NCBI GenBank assembly: GCA_030146725.1
Contig: JASLBJ010000138.1
Location: forward strand, 1-9,534
DNA length: 9,534 nucleotides
Direction of reading: 5' to 3'
Origin: Sphingomicrobium sp.
GTDB taxonomy: Bacteria; Pseudomonadota; Alphaproteobacteria; Sphingomonadales; Sphingomonadaceae
Positions 1 through 6,420 of the stretch are shown here, piece by piece. Both the position numbers and the translations under genes were made by a program. The notes under the pieces were generated by a model. The model was not told the origin of the DNA and did not search any database. It saw only the letters and a program-made list of their open reading frames with translations. Each line of letters opens with the position of its first letter. Within the stretch, counting starts at the first letter, position 1.

Positions 1-263
1 CGGCCGCGGCGGACCAAGTTGACGATCGCCAGCAGGATGATCGCTCCAAGCAGCGAGACCAGAAGGCTCGAGATCGAGAAGTCGCCCGAGGTGATCGACC
101 CGCCGCCGATTAGCGGAGCAAGGACCAGCCCGCCGAGGATCGCACCGACGATGCCGACGACCACGTTCATCAGGATACCCTGCTGTGCGTCGGTCTTCAT
201 GACGATGCTCGCAAGCCAGCCAAGAATGCCGCCGACGATGATGATGATAATCCAGTTCAGCAT
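1..263 (-). CDS. GlsB/YeaQ/YmgE family stress-response membrane protein (3' end cut by window edge)
   Basis: About 87 codons are visible, reading MLNWIIIIIVGGILGWLAS and ending NLVRRGR at the window edge. Family members are usually 80-90 residues, so probably only a few codons are missing. Three hydrophobic segments (about residues 3-21, 29-52 and 64-84) are rich in Gly, Ile, Leu and Val, with a basic C-terminal tail. That is the layout of the transglycosylase-associated/GlsB family of small inner-membrane proteins, often induced by general stress; the molecular function is not firmly known. The start is well supported: an AGGAGG sits 6 bases before the ATG at 263. An EcfG-like promoter lies about 60 bases upstream (separate entry), which fits stress control. 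The gene is minus strand, as is sciP upstream, but 183 bases separate them, so it probably has its own promoter. Family assignment is confident; the biochemical role is not. Confidence 0.88.
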   Translation of the reverse strand, partial: MLNWIIIIIVGGILGWLASIVMKTDAQQGILMNVVVGIVGAILGGLVLAPLIGGGSITSGDFSISSLLVSLLGAIILLAIVNLVRRG

Positions 264-269
264 TCGTTC

Positions 270-275
270 CCTCCT
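270..275 (-). promoter_or_regulatory. Strong ribosome binding site of the GlsB-like gene
   Basis: A perfect AGGAGG on the minus strand ends 6 bases before the ATG at 263. It fixes the start of this small gene and is the strongest Shine-Dalgarno sequence I noticed in the window. Confidence 0.85.
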
Positions 276-302
276 GTTCGTAGGCGAACCGGGCATGCCC
301 GG
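276..302 (-). repeat. Two adjacent small inverted repeats in the leader of the GlsB-like gene
   Basis: Positions 289-302 form a perfect 14-base palindrome, CCGGGCATGCCCGG. Immediately next to it, 276-289 is GTTCG-TAGG-CGAAC, a 5-bp stem with a 4-base loop; the two share base 289. On the mRNA the order is CCGGG-CAUG-CCCGG, then GUUCG-CCUA-CGAAC, then directly AGGAGG and the start codon. If transcription starts near 315, as the upstream promoter candidate suggests, both lie in the 5' leader. They could be leader hairpins touching the ribosome binding site, or the palindrome could be a DNA operator. Short GC-rich palindromes also arise by chance here. Confidence 0.45.
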
Positions 303-321
303 CGCACCTTTGCGAACACTG

Positions 322-347
322 TACGCGTAATGCTCGCGACTTGTTCC
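322..347 (-). promoter_or_regulatory. Candidate EcfG (general stress ECF sigma) promoter of the GlsB-like gene
   Basis: On the minus strand GGAAC (347-343) is followed after 17 bases by CGTA (325-322). The alphaproteobacterial EcfG consensus is GGAAC, 16-17 bases, then CGTT, so this is a full -35 match and three of four bases at -10 with legal spacing. Transcription would begin near 315 and leave a leader of about 50 bases before the ATG at 263. Small GlsB-type membrane proteins are plausible members of general stress regulons. The call is by eye, without genome-wide scoring. Confidence 0.5.
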
Positions 348-446
348 GGATACGAACCGGGAAATGCTCGACGGGACGAGCGATAATGCCGTCCAAAGGC
401 GCGCAAATCCGGGCTTCGGTAGAGGTCCGTAACTTTTATCGGAGGG

Positions 447-746
447 TCAGAAGCGCTGCTGGCGCTCGTATACTCCGCGGTAATGCTTGATCCTGGTGAC
501 CCTGAGGCCCGCCATTCCGCTGCGGTCGACCGCACGCTGCCAACTGGTGAATTCCTCGAGGCTGAGCGTGTAGCGCTGGCACGCTTCGTCGACCGTCAGC
601 AGGCCGCCCGCAACGGCAGCGACGACCTCGGCCTTGCGGCGCACCACCCAGCGGCTGGTCTCGGGCGCGGGCAGGCTGTCGAGCGTGAGCGATTCGCCGA
701 GCGGACCGATCACCTGCGCGGGCCGAAACTTCTGGTTTTCGAGCAT
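447..746 (-). CDS. sciP: SciP-like CtrA inhibitor (DUF1153 family)
   Basis: This 99-residue protein has the DUF1153 core: a VIGP...LTLDSLPAPET segment at 12-30, then RWVVRRKAEVVAAVAGGLL at 32-50 and EACQRYTLSLEEFTSWQRAV at 54-73, forming a helix-turn-helix-like unit, then LRVTRIKHYR at 81-90. In Caulobacter crescentus SciP is a small DNA-binding protein that also binds the master cell-cycle regulator CtrA and blocks its activation of transcription, particularly in G1 cells. The length matches the family. The ATG at 746 has a GAGG 10 bases upstream, slightly far; the neighbouring start of a 108-codon frame-shifted ORF is a shadow. The gene diverges from mnmA across 164 bases that contain a CtrA-like box, consistent with control of sciP by CtrA in Caulobacter. 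The family call is strong; the cell-cycle role is inferred. Confidence 0.9.
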   Translation of the reverse strand: MLENQKFRPAQVIGPLGESLTLDSLPAPETSRWVVRRKAEVVAAVAGGLLTVDEACQRYTLSLEEFTSWQRAVDRSGMAGLRVTRIKHYRGVYERQQRF

Positions 747-824
747 TGCTGTCAGACCTCACATACTCGTTGCTGTTGTCATCGCGTTACTGCCCGGCCG
801 TTGAAGATAGTCTGAAACGCGCTG

Positions 825-841
825 GTTAACCTTCGACTTAC
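825..841 (-). promoter_or_regulatory. Candidate degenerate CtrA box upstream of sciP
   Basis: On the minus strand the sequence is GTAAGTCGAAGGTTAAC. It contains a perfect right half TTAAC. The left half GTAA is 8 bases away, or TAAG at the consensus 7-base distance, against the CtrA consensus TTAA-N7-TTAAC. A TATCTT element, four of six bases matching TATAAT, lies about 15 bases downstream on the same strand. This is the geometry of CtrA-activated promoters, where the box overlaps -35. The box is about 80-95 bases before the sciP start. The left half is poor, so confidence is limited. Confidence 0.35.
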
Positions 842-910
842 CGCCAACCTGGGCGGCGGCGTCCAGTCCCCACCTAGCGCCAAGGCATGAACTTGCGGTA
901 AAGACGCGCC

Positions 911-2035
911 ATGCCCGTCAGCTTCGACCTCGACCGCCCTGCCGGCGAAGCGCGCATCGTCGTCGCCATGTCCGGCGGCGTCGACAGCTCGGTCGTCGCC
1001 GCGCTCGCCGCTCGAACCGGTGCCGAAACGATCGGCGTTACGCTCCAGCTCTACGATCATGGCGAGGCGGTGAAGCGCACCGGAAGCTGCTGCGCCGGAC
1101 AGGACATCTATGATGCTCGCACCGTAACCGAGCGGCTCGGAATCGCCCATTACGTGCTCGATTACGAAAGCCGTTTCCGGACAGGCGTGATCGACCGCTT
1201 CGCCGACGACTATGCCGCCGGGCGCACCCCGGTCCCCTGCTCGCTGTGCAACCAGGGGGTCAAGTTTACCGACCTCATCGCCTTCGCGCGCGAGCTTGGC
1301 GCCGATTGCCTGGCGACCGGCCATTATGTCCGCCGCCTCGCAGGACCGCTCGCGACCGAGCTGCACATGGGTGCCGATCCGGGCCGCGACCAAAGCTATT
1401 TCCTCTACGGTACCACCAGCGACCAGCTCGACTTCCTCCGCTTCCCCCTGGGCGGCCTGCCCAAGAGCGAGGTCCGGCGGATCGCGGCCGAGGTCGGGCT
1501 TGGGGTCGCGGCAAAGCCCGATAGCCAGGACATCTGCTTCGTTCCCGACGGCGACTATGCCGGGCTGGTCAAGCGGCTCCGCCCTGAAACTGCGGCGCCG
1601 GGCGATATCGTCGATCTCGGCGGGCGCGTGCTCGGCCAGCACCGCGGAGTGGTCCATTTCACCATCGGCCAGCGCCGCGGGATCAACATCGGCGGAAGCC
1701 CCGAGCCGCTCTACGTCGTGCGCATCGAGCCCGACAGCCGGCGGGTGGTCGTCGGGCCTCGGCGCGCGCTCGCGGTCGCGGCGGTTCGCGTGGACGACTG
1801 GAACTGGCTTGCCGAGGATCAGGTCGAGATGGCGGTTAAGGTGCGCTCACTGGCGCAGCCGGCAGCGGCGCGCAGGGACGGCGACTGGCTGGTGTTCGAC
1901 ACGCCCGAATATGGGGTCGCGCCCGGCCAGTCGGCGGTTGCTTACGCCGGATCGCGCGTGCTTGGCGGGGGCTGGATCGCCGAGACCGTCACCGCGTCGT
2001 TCGCCGAAGCCCTGCCCGTCGCCGCCAGCGCGTAG
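911..2035 (+). CDS. mnmA: tRNA 2-thiouridine(34) synthase MnmA
   Basis: This 374-residue cytoplasmic enzyme adenylates U34 of Lys, Glu and Gln tRNAs and inserts sulfur to make the 2-thio wobble base. The PP-loop SGGVDSS is at 21-27 and TGHY at 136-139. The two cysteines of the mechanism are visible: Cys113 in [11 protein letters not shown] and Cys209 in [18 protein letters not shown] (158-166) and [10 protein letters not shown] (249-258) are further family signatures, followed by the C-terminal beta-barrel region. Length is normal. The ATG at 911 is the first possible start, since an in-frame TAA lies at 899-901; there is no clear Shine-Dalgarno. A weak TTGAAG (801-806) may be its -35. It diverges from sciP and ends 13 bases from the convergent phzF-like gene, with no visible terminator between them. 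Confidence 0.96.
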   Translation: MPVSFDLDRPAGEARIVVAMSGGVDSSVVAALAARTGAETIGVTLQLYDHGEAVKRTGSCCAGQDIYDARTVTERLGIAHYVLDYESRFRTGVIDRFADDYAAGRTPVPCSLCNQGVKFTDLIAFARELGADCLATGHYVRRLAGPLATELHMGADPGRDQSYFLYGTTSDQLDFLRFPLGGLPKSEVRRIAAEVGLGVAAKPDSQDICFVPDGDYAGLVKRLRPETAAPGDIVDLGGRVLGQHRGVVHFTIGQRRGINIGGSPEPLYVVRIEPDSRRVVVGPRRALAVAAVRVDDWNWLAEDQVEMAVKVRSLAQPAAARRDGDWLVFDTPEYGVAPGQSAVAYAGSRVLGGGWIAETVTASFAEALPVAASA

Positions 2036-2048
2036 ATCGAAACGCCGT

Positions 2049-2828
2049 CTAGAGCTGGAACGTGCCGACGATCACCGTCGTGCACTGACCGCCGAGGATC
2101 ACGCGGTCGCCGGCGAGCCGGCAGTGGAGCAGCCCGCTGCGCCTACTCGCCTGAAGCGCAGTGAAACTCTCCCGTCCAAGCCGCGGCGCCCAGAATGGCA
2201 CCAGCGCGGCATGCGCCGAGCCGGTCACCGGATCCTCCGGGATCCCGTGATAGGCTGCGAACACGCGGCTGGCGATTGCCTGCTCGTCGCCCGGAGCCGT
2301 CACCGTCACCAGCTGGTCGAGCGTCGCGAGCGCCGCGAAATCGGGACGCACCGCGCGCACGGCCGACTCGTCCTTGAGCAGGACGATGGCATTGCCGTTG
2401 CCGCCCCGGCTGAGGAACGTCTGGCCGCTCACTCCGAGTGCTTGCGCAAGCTCGGGCAGTTCGCCGGGCTCGACTGCAAAGGCGGGCAGGTCAAGCTCGA
2501 GCAGGTCGCCGTTGCGGCTGACGGTCAGCACGCCCGAGCGCGTCGCGAAGCGCAGTTGCCTGCCGCTCATCAGCACATGGCCCGTTGCAAGCGTCGCATG
2601 GCCGCACAGGTCGACCTCGACCGTCGGCGTGAACCAGCGCAGGTCGTAGTCCGCCTCGCCGCCGTCCGACGGCACCGCAAAGGCGGTTTCGCTGAGATTG
2701 TTCTCAGCGGCGATTGCCTGCAGCAGCGCATCGTCGGGCCAGCGGTCGAGCGGCATCACCGCAGCCGGATTGCCGGTCAGCGGCCGAGTGGCGAACGCGT
2801 CGACCTGAAAAAAGGGAATGCTGGTCAT
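2049..2828 (-). CDS. PhzF-family isomerase/epimerase
   Basis: This 259-residue protein belongs to the PhzF/diaminopimelate-epimerase fold family. Residues 1-22 (FFQVDAFATRPLTGNPAAV) are the family N-terminus. NNLSETAF at 43-50 holds Glu47, matching the catalytic Glu of PhzF. DLCGHATLAT (73-82) and GIPEDPVTGSAHAAL (195-209) are the two half-domain signatures. Known members isomerise small metabolites, for example dihydro-hydroxyanthranilate in phenazine synthesis. No phenazine genes are here, so the substrate is unknown and the symbol phzF would mislead. Length is slightly short for the family. The ATG at 2828 has GAGAGGG 4 bases upstream and overlaps the stop of the efflux gene by four bases (ATGA), implying translational coupling. 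It is the last gene of the pdxH operon. The reading frame stays open upstream of the ATG, but that stretch lies inside the efflux gene. Confidence 0.9.
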   Translation of the reverse strand: MTSIPFFQVDAFATRPLTGNPAAVMPLDRWPDDALLQAIAAENNLSETAFAVPSDGGEADYDLRWFTPTVEVDLCGHATLATGHVLMSGRQLRFATRSGVLTVSRNGDLLELDLPAFAVEPGELPELAQALGVSGQTFLSRGGNGNAIVLLKDESAVRAVRPDFAALATLDQLVTVTAPGDEQAIASRVFAAYHGIPEDPVTGSAHAALVPFWAPRLGRESFTALQASRRSGLLHCRLAGDRVILGGQCTTVIVGTFQL

Positions 2829-3757
2829 GTGGCCCTCTCGGTCAGCTTGGACGGTAGCATGGTCTCGCGGTCGACATGGCCCTCCGGGTCGAGGTGGATG
2901 AGGAACTCGGTACCGGGGAAGCGCCGCTGAAGCGCCTCCTCGACGGGATCGATCCGGTCGTGGGCCTCGCGAACCGTCCACTCCGCCGGCACCCATACGT
3001 GGAACTGGGCGAACTGGTGGGTCCCGCTCTTGCGCGTGCGCAGGTCGTGCAAACCGCCAAGCTCGGGATATTCGGCCGCGGCGGCAAGGAAGCGCGCGCG
3101 CTCGGCTTCGGGCCATTCCTTGTCCATCAGTTGATTGACCGACTGACTGGAAGCGCGCCACGCGCCGAACAGCAGCCAGGCGGCGATGAGCAGGCCGAAC
3201 ACCGCGTCCGCGCCGGCAATGCCCGCTGCCTGGTCGAGCAGCAGCGCCGCGATCACGGCGAAGTTGAGCAACAGGTCCGACTGGTAGTGGATGCGGTCGG
3301 TGCGGATCGCAACCGAGCCGGTGCGCGCGATGACTCGGGCCTGGTAGCTGATCAGCAACAGCGTCGCGACGATCGCGGTCAGCGAAACGCCGATCCCAAG
3401 CTCCAGGCCCGTCGTCTCGCCGCCGTCGATCAGTCGCCGCACCGCTTGCCACCCGATGAAAATCGCCGACACGGTGATCAGAACCACCTGGCCGAGCGCC
3501 ACCAGAGCCTCCGCCTTGCCGTGGCCGAAGCGGTGGTCGTCGTCGGCCGGAAGCGCGGCGATGCGCACGCCAGCCAGTGTCGCGATGCTGGCGATGAGGT
3601 CGAGCGCGGTGTCGGCGAGCGAGCCGAGCATAGCGGTCGATCCGGTGACCGCCGCGGCCCACGCCTTTGCGCTCAGCAGCAAAATTGCGACCGTCACACT
3701 CGCGAGGGCTGCACGAGTCGTCAGGCTTGCCCGCTCCTCCTCGATCGAGCGCATCAT
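2825..3757 (-). CDS. Cation diffusion facilitator, FieF/YiiP-like metal efflux transporter
   Basis: This 310-residue inner-membrane antiporter probably exports Zn2+, Fe2+ or Cd2+ in exchange for protons. Six hydrophobic segments lie near 15-36, 40-66, 84-106, 118-139, 155-180 and 182-203, followed by a cytoplasmic domain. The transport site of E. coli YiiP (two Asp in TM2, His and Asp in TM5) is conserved as Asp49, Asp53, His157 and Asp161. HRFGHGKAEAL at 75-85 is the family loop. The C-terminal metal site also looks kept: His237 (LHDLRTR), His253, His266, His288 and Asp290 (IHLDP). The exact metal cannot be read from sequence. The start is at tandem ATGs (3757 or 3754) with no good ribosome binding site, 13 bases after the pdxH stop, so it may rely on coupling. 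The open frame continues further upstream but there overlaps pdxH and looks non-coding. Confidence 0.93.
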   Translation of the reverse strand: MMRSIEEERASLTTRAALASVTVAILLLSAKAWAAAVTGSTAMLGSLADTALDLIASIATLAGVRIAALPADDDHRFGHGKAEALVALGQVVLITVSAIFIGWQAVRRLIDGGETTGLELGIGVSLTAIVATLLLISYQARVIARTGSVAIRTDRIHYQSDLLLNFAVIAALLLDQAAGIAGADAVFGLLIAAWLLFGAWRASSQSVNQLMDKEWPEAERARFLAAAAEYPELGGLHDLRTRKSGTHQFAQFHVWVPAEWTVREAHDRIDPVEEALQRRFPGTEFLIHLDPEGHVDRETMLPSKLTERAT

Positions 3758-3770
3758 GGGCGGGAGCCGA

Positions 3771-4346
3771 TCATGGGTAGAGCAGGCCCTCGCTCCAGCT
3801 ATCGGCGTGTCGCGTGAACAGCCGCCGCTCATGGAGACGGTGCGGCCGGTCGCTCCAGAACTCGATCCGCTCGGGGACCAGGCGGAAGCCCGACCAGCGC
3901 GGCGGGCGCGGCACGTCCTGGCCGTCGAATCGCGCCTGCGCTTGCTCGAAGCGGCGCTCGAAGGTGGTGCGGCTGTCGAGCGGCTGCGACTGATCGGAAG
4001 CCCATGACCCGATGCGCGATTCGCGTCCCCGCGCGGCGAAATACGCGTCGGCGTCGCTGTCCTCGACGACTTCGACCGGCCCTTCGGCGCGAACCTGGCG
4101 GCGCAGCGACTTCCAGTGGATCGCAAGCGCCCCGTAGGGATTGGCGATCAGTTCGCGCCCCTTGCGGCTGTCGAGGTGCGTGAAGAACGCGAATCCCGCT
4201 GGACCGGCGCGGCGCAGAAGCACCATGCGCACGGAGGGGCGGCCCGCAGAGTCAGCGGACGCAAAGGCCATCGCATCAGGATCGTTGATCTCGCTGGTGC
4301 GCGCTTGGCCGAGCCATTCATCGAACAGGGCAAAGGGGTCTGTCAT
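3771..4346 (-). CDS. pdxH: Pyridoxine/pyridoxamine 5'-phosphate oxidase
   Basis: This 191-residue FMN enzyme oxidises pyridoxine or pyridoxamine 5'-phosphate to pyridoxal 5'-phosphate, the last step of vitamin B6 synthesis and salvage. FMN and substrate signatures are in order: SVRMVLLR (38-45), FFTHLDSRKGREL (54-66), AIHWKSLRRQVRAEG (75-89), RIGSWASDQS (111-120), PRPPRWSGFRLVP (146-158) and RLHERRLF (170-177). The C-terminus ends LLYP, close to the usual RLxP ending, so the gene is complete. The ATG at 4346 has a GGGGAGGG run just upstream. It is the first gene of a minus-strand operon with the efflux and PhzF-like genes, and is divergent from the DnaJ-like gene across 80 bases. I see no convincing promoter of its own in that gap. 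Confidence 0.96.
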   Translation of the reverse strand: MTDPFALFDEWLGQARTSEINDPDAMAFASADSAGRPSVRMVLLRRAGPAGFAFFTHLDSRKGRELIANPYGALAIHWKSLRRQVRAEGPVEVVEDSDADAYFAARGRESRIGSWASDQSQPLDSRTTFERRFEQAQARFDGQDVPRPPRWSGFRLVPERIEFWSDRPHRLHERRLFTRHADSWSEGLLYP

Positions 4347-4363
4347 AGCCCTCCCCGTCTAGG

Positions 4364-4392
4364 CTTGGCTCCGGGCGGGCTGCAACCCATCT
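4364..4392 (+). promoter_or_regulatory. Candidate heat-shock (RpoH) promoter of the DnaJ-like gene
   Basis: CTTG (4364-4367) is followed by 18 bases and then CCCATCT (4386-4392). Heat-shock sigma promoters in Alphaproteobacteria are described as CTTG, 17-18 bases, then CYTATNT, so one base of the -10 differs; CCCAT also resembles the E. coli sigma-32 -10. Transcription would start near 4399, leaving about 28 bases before the ATG at 4427, with an AAGGGA ribosome binding site at 4416-4421. A DnaJ-family cochaperone is a sensible target. Judged by eye only. Confidence 0.4.
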
Positions 4393-4426
4393 GGAATCCT
4401 GTCCGACTATTGGGCAAGGGACGCGA

Positions 4427-5377
4427 ATGGATTTGTACCAGAGGCTCGGGATCAAGCGCGGCGCGAGCGAGGCGGAGATCAAGAAGGCGTATCGGAGCCT
4501 CGCCAAGCAGCTTCATCCGGACCGCAATCGCGACAATCCGAAGGCGGCAGAGCGCTTCGCAAACATCACGTCGGCATACGACCTGCTGTCCGACGCCGAC
4601 AAGCGCGCGCGCTACGACCGCGGCGAGATCGACGAGCAGGGCAATCCCAAGAGTCCGTTCGGCGGCTTCGGTAGCGGCGGCGGCGGCGCGGCGCCCGGTG
4701 GCGGACCGGGTCCTGGCCAAGGCGGGTTCGAAGGCTTCCCGGGCGGCGAGACGGCCGATCTCAGCGATTTGTTCGAGGGGCTGTTCGGTGCCGGCGGAGC
4801 TGGACGCCGTCCGGGTGGTGCAGGCGCCGGCGGGTTCCGGCAGCGCGTGCGCCCCGAAAAGGGCGCGGACGTGCCCTACCGGCTGCGCGTCGGGTTCATC
4901 GACGCCGCTTTGCTTGCGCCGCAGCGGATCACGCTGGCCGATGGCAAGACCATCGATGTTAAGCTGCCCAAGGGACTCGAGGAGGGCACGCGCATCCGGT
5001 TGGCGGGCAAGGGCCAGCCGGGTCCCGCCGGTGCGGGCGATGCGATCGTCACCTTGTCGATTGCGCCGCACCCGTTCTTCACCCGTGACGGCGACAGCAT
5101 CCGGCTGACCCTGCCGGTGACGCTCAAGGAAGCGGTGCTGGGCGCGCGGATCAAGGTGCCGACGCCCGACGGCGCGGTCATGCTGACCATCCCCAAGGGC
5201 ACCAGCTCGGGCCGGGTGTTCCGCCTCAAGGAGCGCGGCTTTTCGGCCAAGGAGGGCGGTCGCGGCGACCAGCTGATTACGGTCCAGGTCGACCTCCCCT
5301 CGGGCAATTCCGAACTGGAGGCGTTCGCAACCCGCTGGGAAGGGGGAGGCAACCCGCGCGCTTCGCTCGGAGTTTAG
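4427..5377 (+). CDS. DnaJ-like cochaperone, type II (CbpA-like, no zinc finger)
   Basis: This 316-residue Hsp40 should stimulate Hsp70 (DnaK) and deliver unfolded proteins to it. The J domain covers about 1-68 with the essential HPD at 30-32. A Gly-rich linker runs from about 73 to 138 and contains DLSDLFEGLFG (111-121), like the DIF motif of such linkers. Two beta-sandwich substrate domains follow (about 146-222 and 223-298, with KLPKGLEEGTRIRLAGKG and TIPKGTSSGRVFRLKERG as paired signatures). There is no CxxCxGxG zinc finger, so it is type II like CbpA, not DnaJ proper, and no dnaK is adjacent. The start has AAGGGA 5 bases upstream. It leads the operon with YihY, fabI and the 7223 gene, with 11 bases to the next gene. 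A candidate RpoH promoter precedes it. Confidence 0.93.
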   Translation: MDLYQRLGIKRGASEAEIKKAYRSLAKQLHPDRNRDNPKAAERFANITSAYDLLSDADKRARYDRGEIDEQGNPKSPFGGFGSGGGGAAPGGGPGPGQGGFEGFPGGETADLSDLFEGLFGAGGAGRRPGGAGAGGFRQRVRPEKGADVPYRLRVGFIDAALLAPQRITLADGKTIDVKLPKGLEEGTRIRLAGKGQPGPAGAGDAIVTLSIAPHPFFTRDGDSIRLTLPVTLKEAVLGARIKVPTPDGAVMLTIPKGTSSGRVFRLKERGFSAKEGGRGDQLITVQVDLPSGNSELEAFATRWEGGGNPRASLGV

Positions 5378-5388
5378 CCCCTTCACTC

Positions 5389-6420
5389 ATGCTGGATATC
5401 TCACCCCAATCGCCGGAAGCCCGGCGCAAGCGACTGGCGGCGATGAAGGCCGCCTTCGGGCACAAGGTCGCCGCCAAGCTCAAGCCTGGCGCCGCGCCGT
5501 TCGAGGTGATCAAACGGGTCCTGATCGGAGTCTATAACGACGGCTTCATCCATGCCGGCAATCTTGCCTTTCTGGCGCTGATGGCCCTGTTCCCGTTCTT
5601 CATCTGCGCCGCGGCGCTGGCGAGCCTGTTCGGCCAGAGCGAGGAGAGCGCGCAGACGGTTGCGACCATCCTTTCGCAGCTGCCGGGCGATGTCGCGACG
5701 ACGTTGCGCGAGCCGATTCAGGAGGTGCTGACCGCGCGGACCGGGCCCTTGTTGTGGCTTGGCGGGCTGGTCGGATTGTGGACCGCGGGCAGCTTCATCG
5801 AGACGATCCGCGACATCCTGCGCCGCGCCTATGGGGTGAAATACTCTGCGCCCTTTTGGGAATATCGGCTGATCTCGATCGCGATGATCGTGTGCGCGGT
5901 AATCCTGATGCTGATCGCTTTGGCGGCAACGGTTTTGCTGCGGTCGGTGCAGGTGGCGGTCGAGGCGTGGTTACCGTTCTCCGAGGATGTCGCGGACCTG
6001 ATCGGGGTTTATCGCGTGATACCCGGAGCCGCGCTGTTCGGGACGATCTACGCAATCTTCTACGCGCTGACGCCGTCCCGCTACCGGGGAAAGGGCTGCC
6101 GCAAATGGCCCGGAGCGCTGCTGATCACCAGCTGGTGGCTGGCGACGGTCGAGCTGTTGCCGCCCGCTATCGGACTGCTTGGCGGTTACGACAAGACCTA
6201 CGGCAGCCTCGCCGGCGTCATGGTCGTGCTGATCTTTTTCTTCATGGTCGGGCTCGGCGTCGTGATGGGGGCCGAGCTCAACGCCGCGCTGGCGGAAGGC
6301 GGCGACAGCGCGCTAAAGGGCGAGGTCTACACCGGGCCGTTCAAGGACGAACTCAAGGTCGAGGAGCCGCTGCCGGATGAGCAAGCCTCGCCCGAGCTGG
6401 TGACGGGGGAACAGTTATGA
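5389..6420 (+). CDS. YihY/BrkB (UPF0761) family inner-membrane protein
   Basis: This 343-residue protein has hydrophobic segments near 58-81, 120-137, 162-186, 209-229, 242-265 and 273-297. Family signatures are visible: DGFIHAGNLAFLALMALFPF (51-70), LWTAGSFIETIRDILRRAYG (130-149) and YGSLAGVMVVLIFFFMVGLG (271-290) followed by MGAELNAAL (293-301). The family was once misnamed ribonuclease BN; its molecular function is not established, and names such as virulence factor BrkB come from one member in Bordetella. The acidic C-terminal tail (about 319-343) and basic N-terminus are likely cytoplasmic. The ATG at 5389 lacks a clear Shine-Dalgarno, so the internal ATG at 5443 (Met19) is a possible alternative. 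The stop overlaps the fabI start by ATGA, so the two are probably translationally coupled. Confidence 0.9.
   Translation: MLDISPQSPEARRKRLAAMKAAFGHKVAAKLKPGAAPFEVIKRVLIGVYNDGFIHAGNLAFLALMALFPFFICAAALASLFGQSEESAQTVATILSQLPGDVATTLREPIQEVLTARTGPLLWLGGLVGLWTAGSFIETIRDILRRAYGVKYSAPFWEYRLISIAMIVCAVILMLIALAATVLLRSVQVAVEAWLPFSEDVADLIGVYRVIPGAALFGTIYAIFYALTPSRYRGKGCRKWPGALLITSWWLATVELLPPAIGLLGGYDKTYGSLAGVMVVLIFFFMVGLGVVMGAELNAALAEGGDSALKGEVYTGPFKDELKVEEPLPDEQASPELVTGEQL

Noticed and set aside
19..330. 103-codon plus-strand ORF opposite the GlsB-like gene
   Set aside because: It is antisense to a clear membrane protein with a strong ribosome binding site. Its Met/Thr/Pro-rich composition is the mirror of hydrophobic codons.
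887..901. Four-codon upstream ORF (M-N-L-R-stop) just before mnmA
   Set aside because: It has no properly spaced ribosome binding site and no regulatory codon run. It is useful only because its TAA blocks any longer mnmA start.
779..1657. 292-codon minus-strand open frame opposite mnmA
   Set aside because: It is antisense to the conserved catalytic region of mnmA and has no recognisable domain; long antisense frames are common at this GC content.
1212..2930. 572-codon plus-strand open frame across mnmA and the antisense of the PhzF-like gene
   Set aside because: It lies in another frame of mnmA and opposite a clear PhzF-family gene. Its Arg/Ser/Pro-rich composition is typical of non-coding frames in GC-rich DNA, and it shows no family signature.
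2829..3662. Possible N-terminal extension of the PhzF-like protein (one continuous 537-codon frame)
   Set aside because: The extension overlaps the efflux gene in another frame and is Arg/Gly-rich without motifs. The ATG at 2828 has a good ribosome binding site and begins exactly with the family N-terminus.
4660..4840. Glycine-codon-rich GC repeat within the DnaJ-like gene
   Set aside because: This is the normal Gly/Phe-rich linker of type II DnaJ proteins, not a separate repeat element.
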